A stretch of 64,000 nt of DNA from Pengzhenrongella sicca (GTDB taxonomy: Bacteria > Actinomycetota > Actinomycetes > Actinomycetales > Cellulomonadaceae): contig NZ_CP071868.1 in NCBI RefSeq assembly GCF_017569225.1, forward strand, positions 992,001 through 1,056,000, written 5' to 3'. The first letter of the stretch is position 1, and each line of letters opens with the position of its first letter. This document shows positions 1 to 8,152 of this stretch, piece after piece. The notes under the pieces are model-generated. The model saw only the letters and a list, made by a program, of their open reading frames with translations, did no database searches and had not been told where the DNA came from. The position numbers were made by a program, and so were the translations under genes.

Positions 1-1636
1 TGCCGGCGCGAAACACCCCGATGGTTTCGACGCCGTCGTTGTTCCAGTCCCCGACCACGGGCACGTCGCCCGGGGACCCGAAGGCGAAGGCGATGTCAGC
101 GCCGCCAGGGCTGTTGCTGTTGCGGAGGTACCAGACCCCGTTGCGGAAGACGCCCGGGGTCTTGGTGCCGTCACCGTTCCAGTCGCCCATGACGGCCGAG
201 TCCCCCGGGTTGCCGAACGTGAACCAGCCGTCGGCATTGCCGCTGGAGTAGCTGGCGCGCAGCCGGAAGAAGCCGGCACGGAAGGTCCCTGGACTCTCGA
301 CGGGCTGCGCTCCGATCGATTGGGAGTTGCTGGCGGCAGCATCCCGTGCCATCGCGCGAATGCTCGGGAGCGCGTTCCATCCGCCCTGGCCGGGGCAGGC
401 GGTGTACGCCGTGTCGCGGTGCCCGAAGACTCGGGGAAGGACGACGTCCTGGTTCGTGTAGCGCGAGTTCTCACCTGCGCCCGTGCGATACGTCATCGTG
501 CTCTGGGGGTCAACTCCATAGGCGCCGAGACGCCAGCCGATGATCCGTGCGACGGCGGACTGGGTCGCGGCCGACGGCGCCGCGTCGAAGGTCCCGAGCA
601 TCGCGACGCCGACGGTGGCGGTGTTGAAGCCGCCGGTGTGGACCCCGATCACCGGCTGGGTCAAGCTGTTCGCCCGACCCTCGTAGATGTTTCCCCACTT
701 GTCGACGACGAAGTTGTACCCGATGTCGCACCAGCCGCGAGAGCTGATGTGGTACTGCGCATCGTTCCGGATCTGTTGCATCGCCTGGGCGACCGTGGAG
801 TAGGCGTTGCTGCCCGCGGTGTGGTGGACGACAGCGCCGACGAGGGTCGAGGCGACGTCGGGCGTGCAGATCTGGGCCGGGGCACCCCAGTCGGCGCGCG
901 AGTAGACGGCGGGCGCCGCGCCCGCAGCGGTGGCGACGCCCGTCGAGTAGCTCGCGTTGCGGATGCTCGCCGTCGACGTTGCTGCGGAGCCCACCACGGA
1001 CCCCGCGGTCGTGGTCGTGGTCGCGTTCGAGCCGATCAGTGCGAACTTCATGCCGTCGGGGCCTCCCTCTGGCGTTGCGGCGAAGCTCAGCTGGACAGCG
1101 TCGACGTCGCCGATCGCCAGCGGATCGGTCCCACCCCGGACGGCGTTCCGAGCATCGGCCGTGCCGGCGTCTGGCGCGATATCACCCGGCTCGAGATCGA
1201 GCCACGGCGACCAGACACCGTCCGTGCTCGTGCGGACTTGACCCTCGAGATCCGCGACGGCCGCTCCTTCGGGCCAGGTGACGCCCACAGTCTGAAAACC
1301 TGTCGCGTCGACAACCTCGCTCGTCACACGGCCGGGAGCCGACAACTCGTCCGCCACGACCTCGAGCGGGAGTGGCTCGACCGCGGGAATGGTCGCGTCC
1401 GCGGCGCCTGCCACCGCCTCGTCGACCGGCGGGACGACGATCGGGATGTCGGCCTGCGCGATCGGTTCCGCATCCGAACCCTCGGCGGTCTTGACACCGG
1501 AGGCGGCCGCGGCGAGGGCGTTGGTGGTGACACCCCTGACCGCCTGCGCGCTCCCAGCATCCTCGCTGGCCGTGCCCGCCGGGTATGCGAGCCCGGTGAG
1601 CGCCAGCAGCGCCGCGAGAGCGAATTGCATGTACAT
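1..1636 (-). CDS. Secreted PGRP-type N-acetylmuramoyl-L-alanine amidase with C-terminal FG-GAP/VCBS-like repeats (3' end cut by window edge)
   Basis: The frame is open from ATG at 1636 to the window edge, about 545 codons, with no stop. Residues 1-23 look like a signal peptide (hydrophobic core, then an AGTAS cleavage region), although the N-terminus lacks the usual positive charge. Residues about 24-235 are an uncharacterised linker or beta domain. Residues about 236-420 are a peptidoglycan-recognition amidase domain: SRADWGA, VVHHTAG, YNFVVDKWGNIYEGR and GHRDTAYTACPG supply the expected zinc histidines and cysteine. The C-terminal part shows repeats of the form GDWNGDG...GVFRNGVWYLRN, typical of calcium-binding propeller repeats. 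An AAGGTCAGG Shine-Dalgarno stretch lies just upstream of the ATG. Expected role: extracellular cleavage or binding of peptidoglycan. The number of repeats is unknown because the gene runs off the window. Confidence 0.85.
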   Translation of the reverse strand, partial: MYMQFALAALLALTGLAYPAGTASEDAGSAQAVRGVTTNALAAAASGVKTAEGSDAEPIAQADIPIVVPPVDEAVAGAADATIPAVEPLPLEVVADELSAPGRVTSEVVDATGFQTVGVTWPEGAAVADLEGQVRTSTDGVWSPWLDLEPGDIAPDAGTADARNAVRGGTDPLAIGDVDAVQLSFAATPEGGPDGMKFALIGSNATTTTTAGSVVGSAATSTASIRNASYSTGVATAAGAAPAVYSRADWGAPAQICTPDVASTLVGAVVHHTAGSNAYSTVAQAMQQIRNDAQYHISSRGWCDIGYNFVVDKWGNIYEGRANSLTQPVIGVHTGGFNTATVGVAMLGTFDAAPSAATQSAVARIIGWRLGAYGVDPQSTMTYRTGAGENSRYTNQDVVLPRVFGHRDTAYTACPGQGGWNALPSIRAMARDAAASNSQSIGAQPVESPGTFRAGFFRLRASYSSGNADGWFTFGNPGDSAVMGDWNGDGTKTPGVFRNGVWYLRNSNSPGGADIAFAFGSPGDVPVVGDWNNDGVETIGVFRAG

Positions 1637-1932
1637 GGTGATCCTGACCTTCGGGGGGCTGAGCCTCAGTCGTCACTCGGCGCCGGCGGCTGCCCTTCGC
1701 CGACACGCTCTTTCGTTGATGCTACGTTGAGGCCGTCTCGAGTACGAGGAGCCCAAAGCAATGTACCGGGGTCGAATGCCGACCATGGCGGCGCCGCTCC
1801 GCGCGGATACATCCGATCGCATTCCAAGGCCCGCCGGCAAGTAATGATCGAGAACCGGCCAAAACCACCCATTGTTACCGTTTTACCCGTTGGCGCGAGC
1901 GCCGGGTCGCGCCCGTAAGGAATGATGAGATC
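1637..1932. other. Divergent intergenic region between the amidase and a GT4 gene
   Basis: About 296 bp with no supportable gene. It must hold the promoters of both flanking genes. The stretch near 1850-1895 is noticeably less GC-rich than its surroundings (TTGTTACCGTTTTACC), but I cannot assign a confident -35/-10 pair on either strand. Confidence 0.5.
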
Positions 1933-3054
1933 ATGCGCGTGCTCCTCGATGCCACGGCCGTCCCGTCCGATCGCGGCGGTGTTGGGCGCTACGTGGACGA
2001 ACTCCTGCCCGCGCTCGCGCGCCAAGGCGTCGATCTCGTGGTGGCCTGCCAAGCGCATGACGCCGCGGCGACGTCAGCGCTGGTGCCGGGGGCCGAGGTC
2101 GTGCCCGCACCCGCCGCGATCGAGCGCCGGGCCGTGCGGCTTGCCTGGGAGCAGGTGCTGCTGCCGAAGCTCGTGCGGGCTACCCGCCCCGACGTGCTGC
2201 ACAGCCCGCACTACACCATGCCCTCGCTCGCAGGCGTCCCCGTCGTCGTGACCCTGCACGACGCGACGTTCTTCAGCCACCCCGAGCTGCACACGCCGGT
2301 CAAGGCGCGGTTCTTCCGGTCCGCGATCCGCGTGGCGGTCCGCCGCGCCGCCGGCCTTGTCGTGCCCTCGGGAGCGACCCGCGACGAGGTCCGGCGCTTT
2401 GTGGGCGGGCGGCCCGACAAGTTTGCGGTTGCCTACCACGGCGTCGATGCGAGCGTCTTTCACCCCGCCGCGCCCGAAGCCCAGGCCCGGATACGTGCCC
2501 GCCTCGGGCTCGGCGACCTGCCATATGTCGGGTTCCTTGGGACGCTCGAGCCACGAAAGAACGTCCCCGCGCTCATCCGCGGCTGGGTCCGAGCGGTCGA
2601 ACGGAGCGCCGAGCCGCCTGCCCTGGTGCTGGTCGGCGGCCGAGGGTGGGACACCGAGGTAGAACCTGCGATCGCGGCCGTCCCGCGCGGCCTCACCGTG
2701 ATTCGGCCCGGCTACCTGGCGCTCGCTGACCTGCCCGGGTTTCTTTCCGGAGCGCGGGTGCTCGCCTATCCAAGCCTCGGTGAGGGGTTCGGGCTGCCCG
2801 TCCTCGAGGCGATGGCCTGCGGGGCTGCCGTCCTCACCACCCGAGAGCTTTCGCTCCCCGAGGTGGGCGGAGATGCCGTGGCCTACTGCGGTACCGATGA
2901 CGGGAGCATCGCTGCAGCGCTGGCGAACCTACTGGCGGAGCCCGAGCGGCGCGCCGAACTTTCCGCGGCGGCGATCACGCGCGCGGCAGGTTTCACTTGG
3001 GACGCTGCTGCAGCGGTGCACCTCGCGGCCTACGTCAAGGCGCTGAGCGCCTGA
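1933..3054 (+). CDS. Glycosyltransferase family 4 (GT-B fold) protein
   Basis: A 373-residue GT-B glycosyltransferase. The N-terminal half begins MRVLLDATAV with a glycine-rich GGVGRYVDELLPAL acceptor-side loop. FLGTLEPRKN opens the C-terminal Rossmann domain, and E284-G-F-G-L-P-V-L-E292 is the EX7E motif that binds the nucleotide sugar in retaining GT4 enzymes. No signal peptide or membrane segment is seen, so it is probably a cytoplasmic enzyme acting at the inner leaflet. The neighbouring dTDP-rhamnose and mannose genes suggest a role in an envelope polysaccharide, with rhamnose or mannose as possible donor, but the specificity cannot be read from sequence. The start is the ATG preceded by AAGGAATGATGAG. 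The stop is followed within a few bases by a hairpin shared with the convergent rmlC gene. Confidence 0.88.
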   Translation: MRVLLDATAVPSDRGGVGRYVDELLPALARQGVDLVVACQAHDAAATSALVPGAEVVPAPAAIERRAVRLAWEQVLLPKLVRATRPDVLHSPHYTMPSLAGVPVVVTLHDATFFSHPELHTPVKARFFRSAIRVAVRRAAGLVVPSGATRDEVRRFVGGRPDKFAVAYHGVDASVFHPAAPEAQARIRARLGLGDLPYVGFLGTLEPRKNVPALIRGWVRAVERSAEPPALVLVGGRGWDTEVEPAIAAVPRGLTVIRPGYLALADLPGFLSGARVLAYPSLGEGFGLPVLEAMACGAAVLTTRELSLPEVGGDAVAYCGTDDGSIAAALANLLAEPERRAELSAAAITRAAGFTWDAAAAVHLAAYVKALSA

Positions 3055-3057
3055 CCC

Positions 3058-3080
3058 GGACGCTCACGCAGGGAGCGTCC
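3058..3080. terminator. Bidirectional hairpin terminator between GT4 gene and rmlC
   Basis: GGACGCTC at 3058-3065 pairs perfectly with GAGCGTCC at 3073-3080 across a 7-base loop. It lies immediately after the GT4 stop and includes the rmlC stop codon on the other strand. There is no T-tract, as is common in high-GC actinomycetes, so the termination role is inferred. Confidence 0.5.
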
Positions 3081-3681
3081 CGAGATACGTCTGGACGGCG
3101 TCGTAGTGGGGAAGCAGGTCCTGGGCGACCGCCTCCGCCAGGGTGGGCGCCGCGAGGTCCTTGGCTGACAGCTGCGGAGCCATCGGGCTCCCGTCCCGCG
3201 CGGTCGTCGGCCAGGCGATCGCGACCTCGGCGTCGAGTGGGTGGATCCCATGCTCGCGGCCGGGGGAGTAGCCGGTGGAGCAGAGGTACAGCACCGTCGA
3301 GTCGTCCTCGAGCGACATAAAGGCGTGCCCGAGGCCTTCGCTCAGGTAGATAGCGCGCCGATCGACGTCGTCGAGCAGCACTGAATCCCACTGCCCGAAC
3401 GTCGGAGATCCGACGCGGATGTCAACAACGACGTCGAGCACGGCGCCCTTGGCGCAGGTCACGTACTTGGCCTGCCCCGGGGGCACGTCGGCGAAGTGAA
3501 TCCCGCGCAGCACGCCTGCCGCCGAGACCGAGCAGTTGGCCTGCTGCAGGTCGAACCGATGCCCGATCGCCGCTCGCAGGGGGTCGCCCTGGAAGACCTC
3601 CAGGAAGACCCCGCGTGGGTCGCCGTGCTGCTTGGGGGTCACCTCCCAGGCGCCGGGGACGGAGAGCTTGCGGAACGTCAT
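3064..3681 (-). CDS. rmlC: dTDP-4-dehydrorhamnose 3,5-epimerase
   Basis: A 205-residue RmlC-family cupin that epimerises C3 and C5 of dTDP-4-keto-6-deoxyglucose, the third step of dTDP-L-rhamnose synthesis. Family marks include GDPRGVFLEVF near residue 20, the catalytic-histidine motif RGIHF at 59-63, KYVTCAKGAVLDVVVDIR, and GLGHAFMSLEDDSTVLYLCS followed by the YSPGREHGIHPLD active-site region. Length is normal. It is transcribed divergently from rmlD, with about 100 bp between the starts, so the two could share a control region. rmlA lies 1 kb away. rmlB (the dehydratase) is not in the window. Confidence 0.93.
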   Translation of the reverse strand: MTFRKLSVPGAWEVTPKQHGDPRGVFLEVFQGDPLRAAIGHRFDLQQANCSVSAAGVLRGIHFADVPPGQAKYVTCAKGAVLDVVVDIRVGSPTFGQWDSVLLDDVDRRAIYLSEGLGHAFMSLEDDSTVLYLCSTGYSPGREHGIHPLDAEVAIAWPTTARDGSPMAPQLSAKDLAAPTLAEAVAQDLLPHYDAVQTYLGTLPA

Positions 3682-3782
3682 GGGGGGCCTTTCGGAGGGA
3701 ACTTGAGCCGGTTCAGCGTACCGGCGACCTTAGACTGTCTCGCTCGCGGGACTCTTCGCGGGCGTCGAGTCAGGAGTCGCAG

Positions 3783-4679
3783 ATGCGCTGGTTGGTAGTC
3801 GGTGCGAGCGGGATGCTCGGCCAGGATGTCGCGAGCACGCTCACCGTGCGCGGTCACGACGTGCGCACGACGGGCCGCAGCGTCCTCGACGGCGACGCCC
3901 TGAACGGACACCGTGCCCTCGACATCACCGACGCCGACGCGTGCCTCGCCGCCGCGGCGGGCGCCGACGTCGTCATGAACTGCGCGGCGTACACCGCGGT
4001 GGACGCGGCCGAGACGGACGAGGCCGCCGCGTTCGCGGTCAACGCCGTCGGCGCCGCGAACCTCGCGCGCGCGGCTCGGCGCGCGGGCGCGCGCCTGGTG
4101 CAGATCTCCACCGACTACGTGTTCGACGGCGGGGCGAGCACGCCCTACGCGGCGGACGCTGCGCTTGCCCCCCGGTCCGCCTACGGCCGGACGAAAGCTG
4201 CGGGCGAGTGGGCCGTGCGCGCGGAGGCGTCCGACGTGCTCGTCGTGCGCACCGCGTGGCTCTACGGCGCCGGCGGGCGCTGCTTCCCGAAGACCATCGC
4301 CCGGGTCGCGGCCGAGCGCGGCGGGCTTGACGTGGTCGCCGACCAGGTCGGTCAGCCGACCTGGACGATGGACCTCGCGGACCTCGTCGTGCGGCTCGTC
4401 GAGGCGAACGTGCCGGGCGGGACCTACCACGGCACGTCATCCGGGCAGGCCTCCTGGCACGAGTTCGCGCGCGAGGTCGTCGCGGCGGCCGGGCTCGACC
4501 CGCAGATCGTGCGGACGACGACGAGCGCGGCCTACGTGGCCCCCGCGCCGCGGCCCGACTACTCCGTGCTCGGTCACGGCTCGCTCGAGGCGGCCGGCGT
4601 GACCCCGATCGGCCCGTGGCGCGACCGGTGGGCGGCGGCGTCGGCCGCGGTGCTGGCCCCGGCGGTCGAGGCGCGCTGA
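3783..4679 (+). CDS. rmlD: dTDP-4-dehydrorhamnose reductase
   Basis: A 298-residue short-chain dehydrogenase of the RmlD family, which makes dTDP-L-rhamnose using NAD(P)H. The sequence shows the nucleotide-binding GASGMLGQDV at residues 7-16, the STDYVFDG motif near 109-116 and the catalytic Y134-G-R-T-K138 pair. The start is the ATG preceded by AGGAG in TCAGGAGTCGCAG. The same frame stays open upstream, but the extra residues do not resemble the family. dTDP-rhamnose feeds the WbbL-type enzyme encoded at 13.6-14.5 kb. The gene converges on rmlA across a strong palindrome. Confidence 0.94.
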   Translation: MRWLVVGASGMLGQDVASTLTVRGHDVRTTGRSVLDGDALNGHRALDITDADACLAAAAGADVVMNCAAYTAVDAAETDEAAAFAVNAVGAANLARAARRAGARLVQISTDYVFDGGASTPYAADAALAPRSAYGRTKAAGEWAVRAEASDVLVVRTAWLYGAGGRCFPKTIARVAAERGGLDVVADQVGQPTWTMDLADLVVRLVEANVPGGTYHGTSSGQASWHEFAREVVAAAGLDPQIVRTTTSAAYVAPAPRPDYSVLGHGSLEAAGVTPIGPWRDRWAAASAAVLAPAVEAR

Positions 4680-4695
4680 CCGTCAAGCGCACTTC

Positions 4696-4719
4696 CGGCC
4701 GCCGGCGCGCCGGCGGCCG
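4696..4719. terminator. Perfect 24-bp palindrome between convergent rmlD and rmlA
   Basis: The 24 bases starting CGGCCGCCGGCG form a perfect palindrome centred at 4707/4708. They lie in the 46-bp gap between two convergent stop codons, which suits a bidirectional transcription terminator. No T-tract is present. Confidence 0.55.
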
Positions 4720-4725
4720 CGGCGG

Positions 4726-5592
4726 TCAGGGGTTCTCGAGGAGCCCGAGCAGGTAGGTGCCGTAGCCGGACTTGACGAGCTTCTCGGCCCGCGTGCGCAG
4801 CTCGTCGTCGGTCAGGAAGCCGCGTCGCCAGGCGACCTCCTCCGGGGACCCGATCTTCAGGCCCTGGCGCCGCTCGACGGTGCGCACGTAGTCGGACGCC
4901 TCGAGGAGCGAGTCGAACGTGCCGGTGTCCAGCCACGCCGTCCCGCGGGGCAGCACCTCGACCTGCAGGCGACCCTGCTCGAGGTACACGCGGTTGACGT
5001 CGGTGATCTCGTACTCGCCGCGCGCCGAGGGCTTGAGGTCCTTCGCGATCGCCACGACGTCGTTGTCGTAGAAGTAGAGCCCGGGCACCGCGTAGTTGCT
5101 CTTCGGGTGCGCCGGCTTCTCCTCCAGCGACAGCGCGCGGCCGGTCTGGTCGAACTCGACGACGCCGTAGGCCGTGGCGTCCGCGACCCGGTAGGCGAAC
5201 ACGGCGGCCCCGTCGATGCGCTCGAAGCGCGAGAGCTGGGAGCCGAGCCGGGGTCCGTAGAAGATGTTGTCGCCGAGCACGAGCGACGCGGCGTCGTTGC
5301 CCACGAAGTCGGCGCCGAGCACGAACGCCTGCGCGAGCCCGTTGGGCTCGGCCTGCACGGTGTAGCTGATCGAGACCCCGAACTGGGAGCCGTCGCCGAG
5401 CAGCCGGCGGAACTGGTCCGCCTCGTGGGGCGTGGTGATGACGAGGACGTCCCGGATGCCCGCGAGGATCAGCGTCGACAGCGGGTAGTAGATCATCGGT
5501 TTGTCGTACACCGGCACGAGCTGCTTGCTGACGCCGAGAGTGATCGGGTGGAGCCGGGTGCCCGAGCCGCCGGCCAAGATGATTCCGCGCAT
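4726..5592 (-). CDS. rmlA: Glucose-1-phosphate thymidylyltransferase
   Basis: A 288-residue nucleotidyltransferase that couples dTTP and glucose-1-phosphate, the first step of dTDP-rhamnose synthesis. It begins [14 protein letters not shown] with the G-x-G-T-R pyrophosphorylase signature at residues 6-14, followed by [17 protein letters not shown] and, mid-protein, FIYGPRLG-type and [17 protein letters not shown] motifs. Length is typical of RmlA. An upstream in-frame ATG would add 31 residues with no family resemblance, so ATG 5592 is preferred. It is divergent from manA, with 136 bp between the starts. Confidence 0.94.
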   Translation of the reverse strand: MRGIILAGGSGTRLHPITLGVSKQLVPVYDKPMIYYPLSTLILAGIRDVLVITTPHEADQFRRLLGDGSQFGVSISYTVQAEPNGLAQAFVLGADFVGNDAASLVLGDNIFYGPRLGSQLSRFERIDGAAVFAYRVADATAYGVVEFDQTGRALSLEEKPAHPKSNYAVPGLYFYDNDVVAIAKDLKPSARGEYEITDVNRVYLEQGRLQVEVLPRGTAWLDTGTFDSLLEASDYVRTVERRQGLKIGSPEEVAWRRGFLTDDELRTRAEKLVKSGYGTYLLGLLENP

Positions 5593-5728
5593 GGTCCAAC
5601 AGTCTGTCGCACTGCCGCCGGGATTTTCGCCAAACCGCCGACATCTGGGCGTTCGTGCGAATCTGTGTGGGCGCGAACCGTGCATTCGTTACCATCGGGG
5701 CATCCAGCTCCCGACGATCGAGGATCCC

Positions 5729-6925
5729 GTGATCAGACTTGCCAACCCCGCCCAGCACTATGCCTGGGGTTCGGTGACGGCGATCCCGGAGCTGTTGGGG
5801 TTGCCGGCGGCGACGGAGCCGCTCGCCGAGTCGTGGCTCGGCGCGCACCCGAGCGCGCCCTCGGTCGTCCGGACCGAGCACGGCTCCGCGGGGCTGGACT
5901 CGTGGCTCGCCGCGGACGCCGAGGGCCTGCTCGGCGCCGACGTCGTCGCCCGGTTCGGGCCGTCGCTGCCCTACCTGCTCAAGGTCATCGCGGCTGAGAC
6001 GCCGCTCTCGCTGCAGGTCCACCCGACCGCCGAGCAGGCGGCGGTGGGCTTCGCGGCCGAGGAGGACGCCGGCGTCCCGATCACGGCGGTGCACCGCAAC
6101 TATCGCGACCGCAACCACAAGCCCGAGCTGCTCTACGCCCTCACTCCGTTCGAGGCCCTGTGCGGTTTTCGTGCGCCGCGGCGCGCCGCGGAGCTGCTCG
6201 CCGACCTCGACGCGCCGCTGGCCAAGCAGCTGCACGACGTGCTCACGACGCAGCCGTCCTTCGAGGGGATCCGCGCCGCCTTCACGCAGCTGCTGCAGGC
6301 GCACACCCGCCCGAGCGCCGACGCCGTGCACGAGGTCACCGACGCCTGCGCCGCGCGCCTCGCCGCGGGCTCGTCCTCGCCCCGCGCCGACCGCACGGTC
6401 GTGCTCCTCGCGCAGCAGTACCCCGGCGACCCCGGGGTGGTGACCTCGCTGCTGCTCAACCCGGTCACGCTCCAGCCCGGCGACGCGATGTTCGTCCCGG
6501 CCGGCGGCGTGCACGCCTACCTGCACGGGCTCGGCATCGAGATCATGGCGAGCTCCGACAACGTGCTGCGCGCGGGGCTGACCACCAAGCACATCGACGT
6601 CGACGAGCTGCTCCGCAACGTCGACTACGTCGCTGCCCCCCCGATCCGGATCGCCCCGGAGATCTTCCACCGCGCCACCCGGGTGTTCTACGCGCCGGTG
6701 GACGACTTCGAGCTCTCGGTCACCTCGATCGACGACGCGGTCGTGCACCCGTTGCCGGGCCGCGGCCCGCGCATCCTGCTGTGCCTGGCGGGCGAGCTCG
6801 AGATCCGGACCGCCCGCGGGTCGGTCGTCAAGCTGCTGCGCGGCGAGTCGATCTTCGCGCCGGCCTCCGACGGCGACCTCACCGTCCAGGGGTCGGGGAC
6901 CGTCGTTCAGGCCGACGTGCCCTGA
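5729..6925 (+). CDS. manA: Mannose-6-phosphate isomerase, class I
   Basis: A 398-residue type I phosphomannose isomerase, a zinc cupin that interconverts fructose-6-phosphate and mannose-6-phosphate and so opens the route to GDP-mannose. Visible motifs are NPAQHYAWGS at the N-terminus, SLQVHPTAEQA and NYRDRNHKPELLYALTPFEA (zinc ligands Q, H and E), and the PGDAMFVPAGGVHAYLHGLG signature. The GTG start at 5729 is preceded by GAGG. A TACCAT -10-like hexamer at 5690-5695 is suitably placed, but its -35 is weak. The 3' end overlaps the convergent TIGR03089 gene by 19 bp. In mycobacteria manA sits in this same neighbourhood. Confidence 0.93.
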   Translation: MIRLANPAQHYAWGSVTAIPELLGLPAATEPLAESWLGAHPSAPSVVRTEHGSAGLDSWLAADAEGLLGADVVARFGPSLPYLLKVIAAETPLSLQVHPTAEQAAVGFAAEEDAGVPITAVHRNYRDRNHKPELLYALTPFEALCGFRAPRRAAELLADLDAPLAKQLHDVLTTQPSFEGIRAAFTQLLQAHTRPSADAVHEVTDACAARLAAGSSSPRADRTVVLLAQQYPGDPGVVTSLLLNPVTLQPGDAMFVPAGGVHAYLHGLGIEIMASSDNVLRAGLTTKHIDVDELLRNVDYVAAPPIRIAPEIFHRATRVFYAPVDDFELSVTSIDDAVVHPLPGRGPRILLCLAGELEIRTARGSVVKLLRGESIFAPASDGDLTVQGSGTVVQADVP

Positions 6926-7656
6926 TCGATCCGCTCGCTCGCGACCAGCCGGGCGAGCCGCTGCGGGTCCTGGGCCAGCTCGGCCGCGGGCTCGGCGCCG
7001 ACGAGCACGACCGACCCGGCCCCGGCGAGCACGCCCGTGACCGTGCGCAGCATCGCCGCGACGTCGTCGTCGCGCCCGGCGCCGGCCGGCACGAGCGTGC
7101 GCGCGCCCGGGCTCGCCGTCGTCGCGAGCGACCACGGCACGAGCTCCGCGTGCGAGATCACGCCGCCGGCACCGTCCAGCGCGGATGCGCTCGCCTCGAC
7201 CGGCGGCGCCCAGCCGACGACGTCGCCATAGGTCATGACGGCGCCCGCCGCGTCGATGGTGCCGGGCGGCATCGGCCCGGCGAACCGCCGCGCGAGCCCG
7301 GGCAGGGCGACTGCGACGAGCTGCGCCGCGCCGGCGTGGCGGTCGGGCCGATCCGTGACGACCACGTCGCAGTCCGCGGCGCCCGGCCCGAGCACGACGC
7401 ACGCCCCGCAGCGCCACGCCGCGAACGCCCACACCGCGGTGCGCCAGTGCGCTGGCAGGTCGAGCCCGACGCGGACGCCGGGGGCGCCGTCGAACTCCTC
7501 AACCAGGAGGTTCGTGGTCTTGGACACCCAGTTCGCGAGCACCGCGCCCGAGAGCTCGATGCGCTCGCCAGCGCCCCCATACCAGGTCAAACGGGGACGA
7601 CCCGGGTCGGCGGTCAGCAGCGCAAGGATCTCGGCCACGCGGGAGGGCTGGTTCAC
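6907..7656 (-). CDS. TIGR03089 family protein
   Basis: A 249-residue protein with the actinobacterial TIGR03089 pattern, which resembles the N-terminal part of acyl-CoA synthetase-like enzymes: LTWYGGAGERIELSGAVLANW near the start, VGLDLPAHWRTAVWAFAAW, and a mid-region VVVTDRP. It lacks the AMP-binding P-loop and the C-terminal domain of true adenylating enzymes. No membrane segment or signal peptide is visible. The family commonly sits near rml/manA and whiB genes in actinobacteria, but its function is not established. It converges on manA with a 19-bp overlap and diverges from whiB. Confidence 0.8.
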   Translation of the reverse strand: MNQPSRVAEILALLTADPGRPRLTWYGGAGERIELSGAVLANWVSKTTNLLVEEFDGAPGVRVGLDLPAHWRTAVWAFAAWRCGACVVLGPGAADCDVVVTDRPDRHAGAAQLVAVALPGLARRFAGPMPPGTIDAAGAVMTYGDVVGWAPPVEASASALDGAGGVISHAELVPWSLATTASPGARTLVPAGAGRDDDVAAMLRTVTGVLAGAGSVVLVGAEPAAELAQDPQRLARLVASERIDQGTSA

Positions 7657-7725
7657 CCCGCAAGACTAGGCGGGCAGGTCACTCGGCGATTCCCGGACGC
7701 ATACCCGCGCTTACCACCCGTGGGC

Positions 7726-7754
7726 TTGACTAACGCGAACGACACGCGTGTAAT
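7726..7754 (+). promoter_or_regulatory. Vegetative-type promoter of whiB
   Basis: TTGACT at 7726-7731 and TGTAAT at 7749-7754 are separated by exactly 17 bases, a close match to a housekeeping sigma-70 promoter. A GGAGG ribosome-binding site at 7788-7792 lies 7 bases before the whiB ATG. The expected leader is roughly 40 bases. Confidence 0.7.
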
Positions 7755-7799
7755 TCCCCTAGCGCGTTTTCTATCCCAGGCCGAGCCGGAGGCACCCAG

Positions 7800-8123
7800 A
7801 TGTGGAATCTGCTCGACGCGGACGGGTCCTTCCCGTCGGACCATCAGCGCGCCGCCGACGTCGCGCCAGTGCTTCCGATCTTCGGCGAGCTAGCTGACGA
7901 CACTGCGGCCGGTTGGCAGGAGCGCGCGCTGTGCGCCCAGACCGACCCCGAGGCGTTCTTCCCCGAGAAGGGCGGCTCGACGCGCGAGGCCAAGAAGGTC
8001 TGCACCGGCTGTGACGTGCGCGTGGAGTGCCTCGAGTACGCCCTCGAGCACGACGAGCGCTTCGGCATCTGGGGCGGCCTCTCCGAGCGGGAACGGCGCA
8101 AGCTCAAGCGCCGGGTCGTCTGA
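7800..8123 (+). CDS. whiB: WhiB-family iron-sulfur transcription regulator (WhiB/WhiB2 type)
   Basis: A 107-residue WhiB protein. Four cysteines (C45, C68, C71, C77) bind a [4Fe-4S] cluster in the order C...CxxC...C, followed by the F88-G-I-W-G-G turn and a basic C-terminal tail (SERERRKLKRR) that contacts DNA. WhiB proteins bind region 4 of the primary sigma factor. This subtype (Streptomyces WhiB, mycobacterial WhiB2/WhmD) controls septation and cell division. ATG 7800 has a GGAGG site 7 bases upstream and a strong promoter. Location next to the GT2/DUF5719 pair and near wbbL matches the conserved actinobacterial order. Confidence 0.95.
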   Translation: MWNLLDADGSFPSDHQRAADVAPVLPIFGELADDTAAGWQERALCAQTDPEAFFPEKGGSTREAKKVCTGCDVRVECLEYALEHDERFGIWGGLSERERRKLKRRVV

Positions 8124-8152
8124 CGGTTCCCCTTGCGGGGCCCGTCCAGCAC

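Noticed and set aside
1917-1945. A second GGAAT-type SigR promoter before the GT4 gene
   Set aside because: GGAAT is present, but 18 bases downstream the sequence is CTC, not GTT, and the element overlaps the ribosome-binding site.
4574-7432. A 952-codon open frame on the minus strand running across rmlA, manA and beyond
   Set aside because: It is arginine- and proline-rich with no domain, lies antisense or out of frame to well-supported genes, and reflects the scarcity of stop codons in very GC-rich DNA. The same applies to a 1349-codon antisense frame at 7844-11893.
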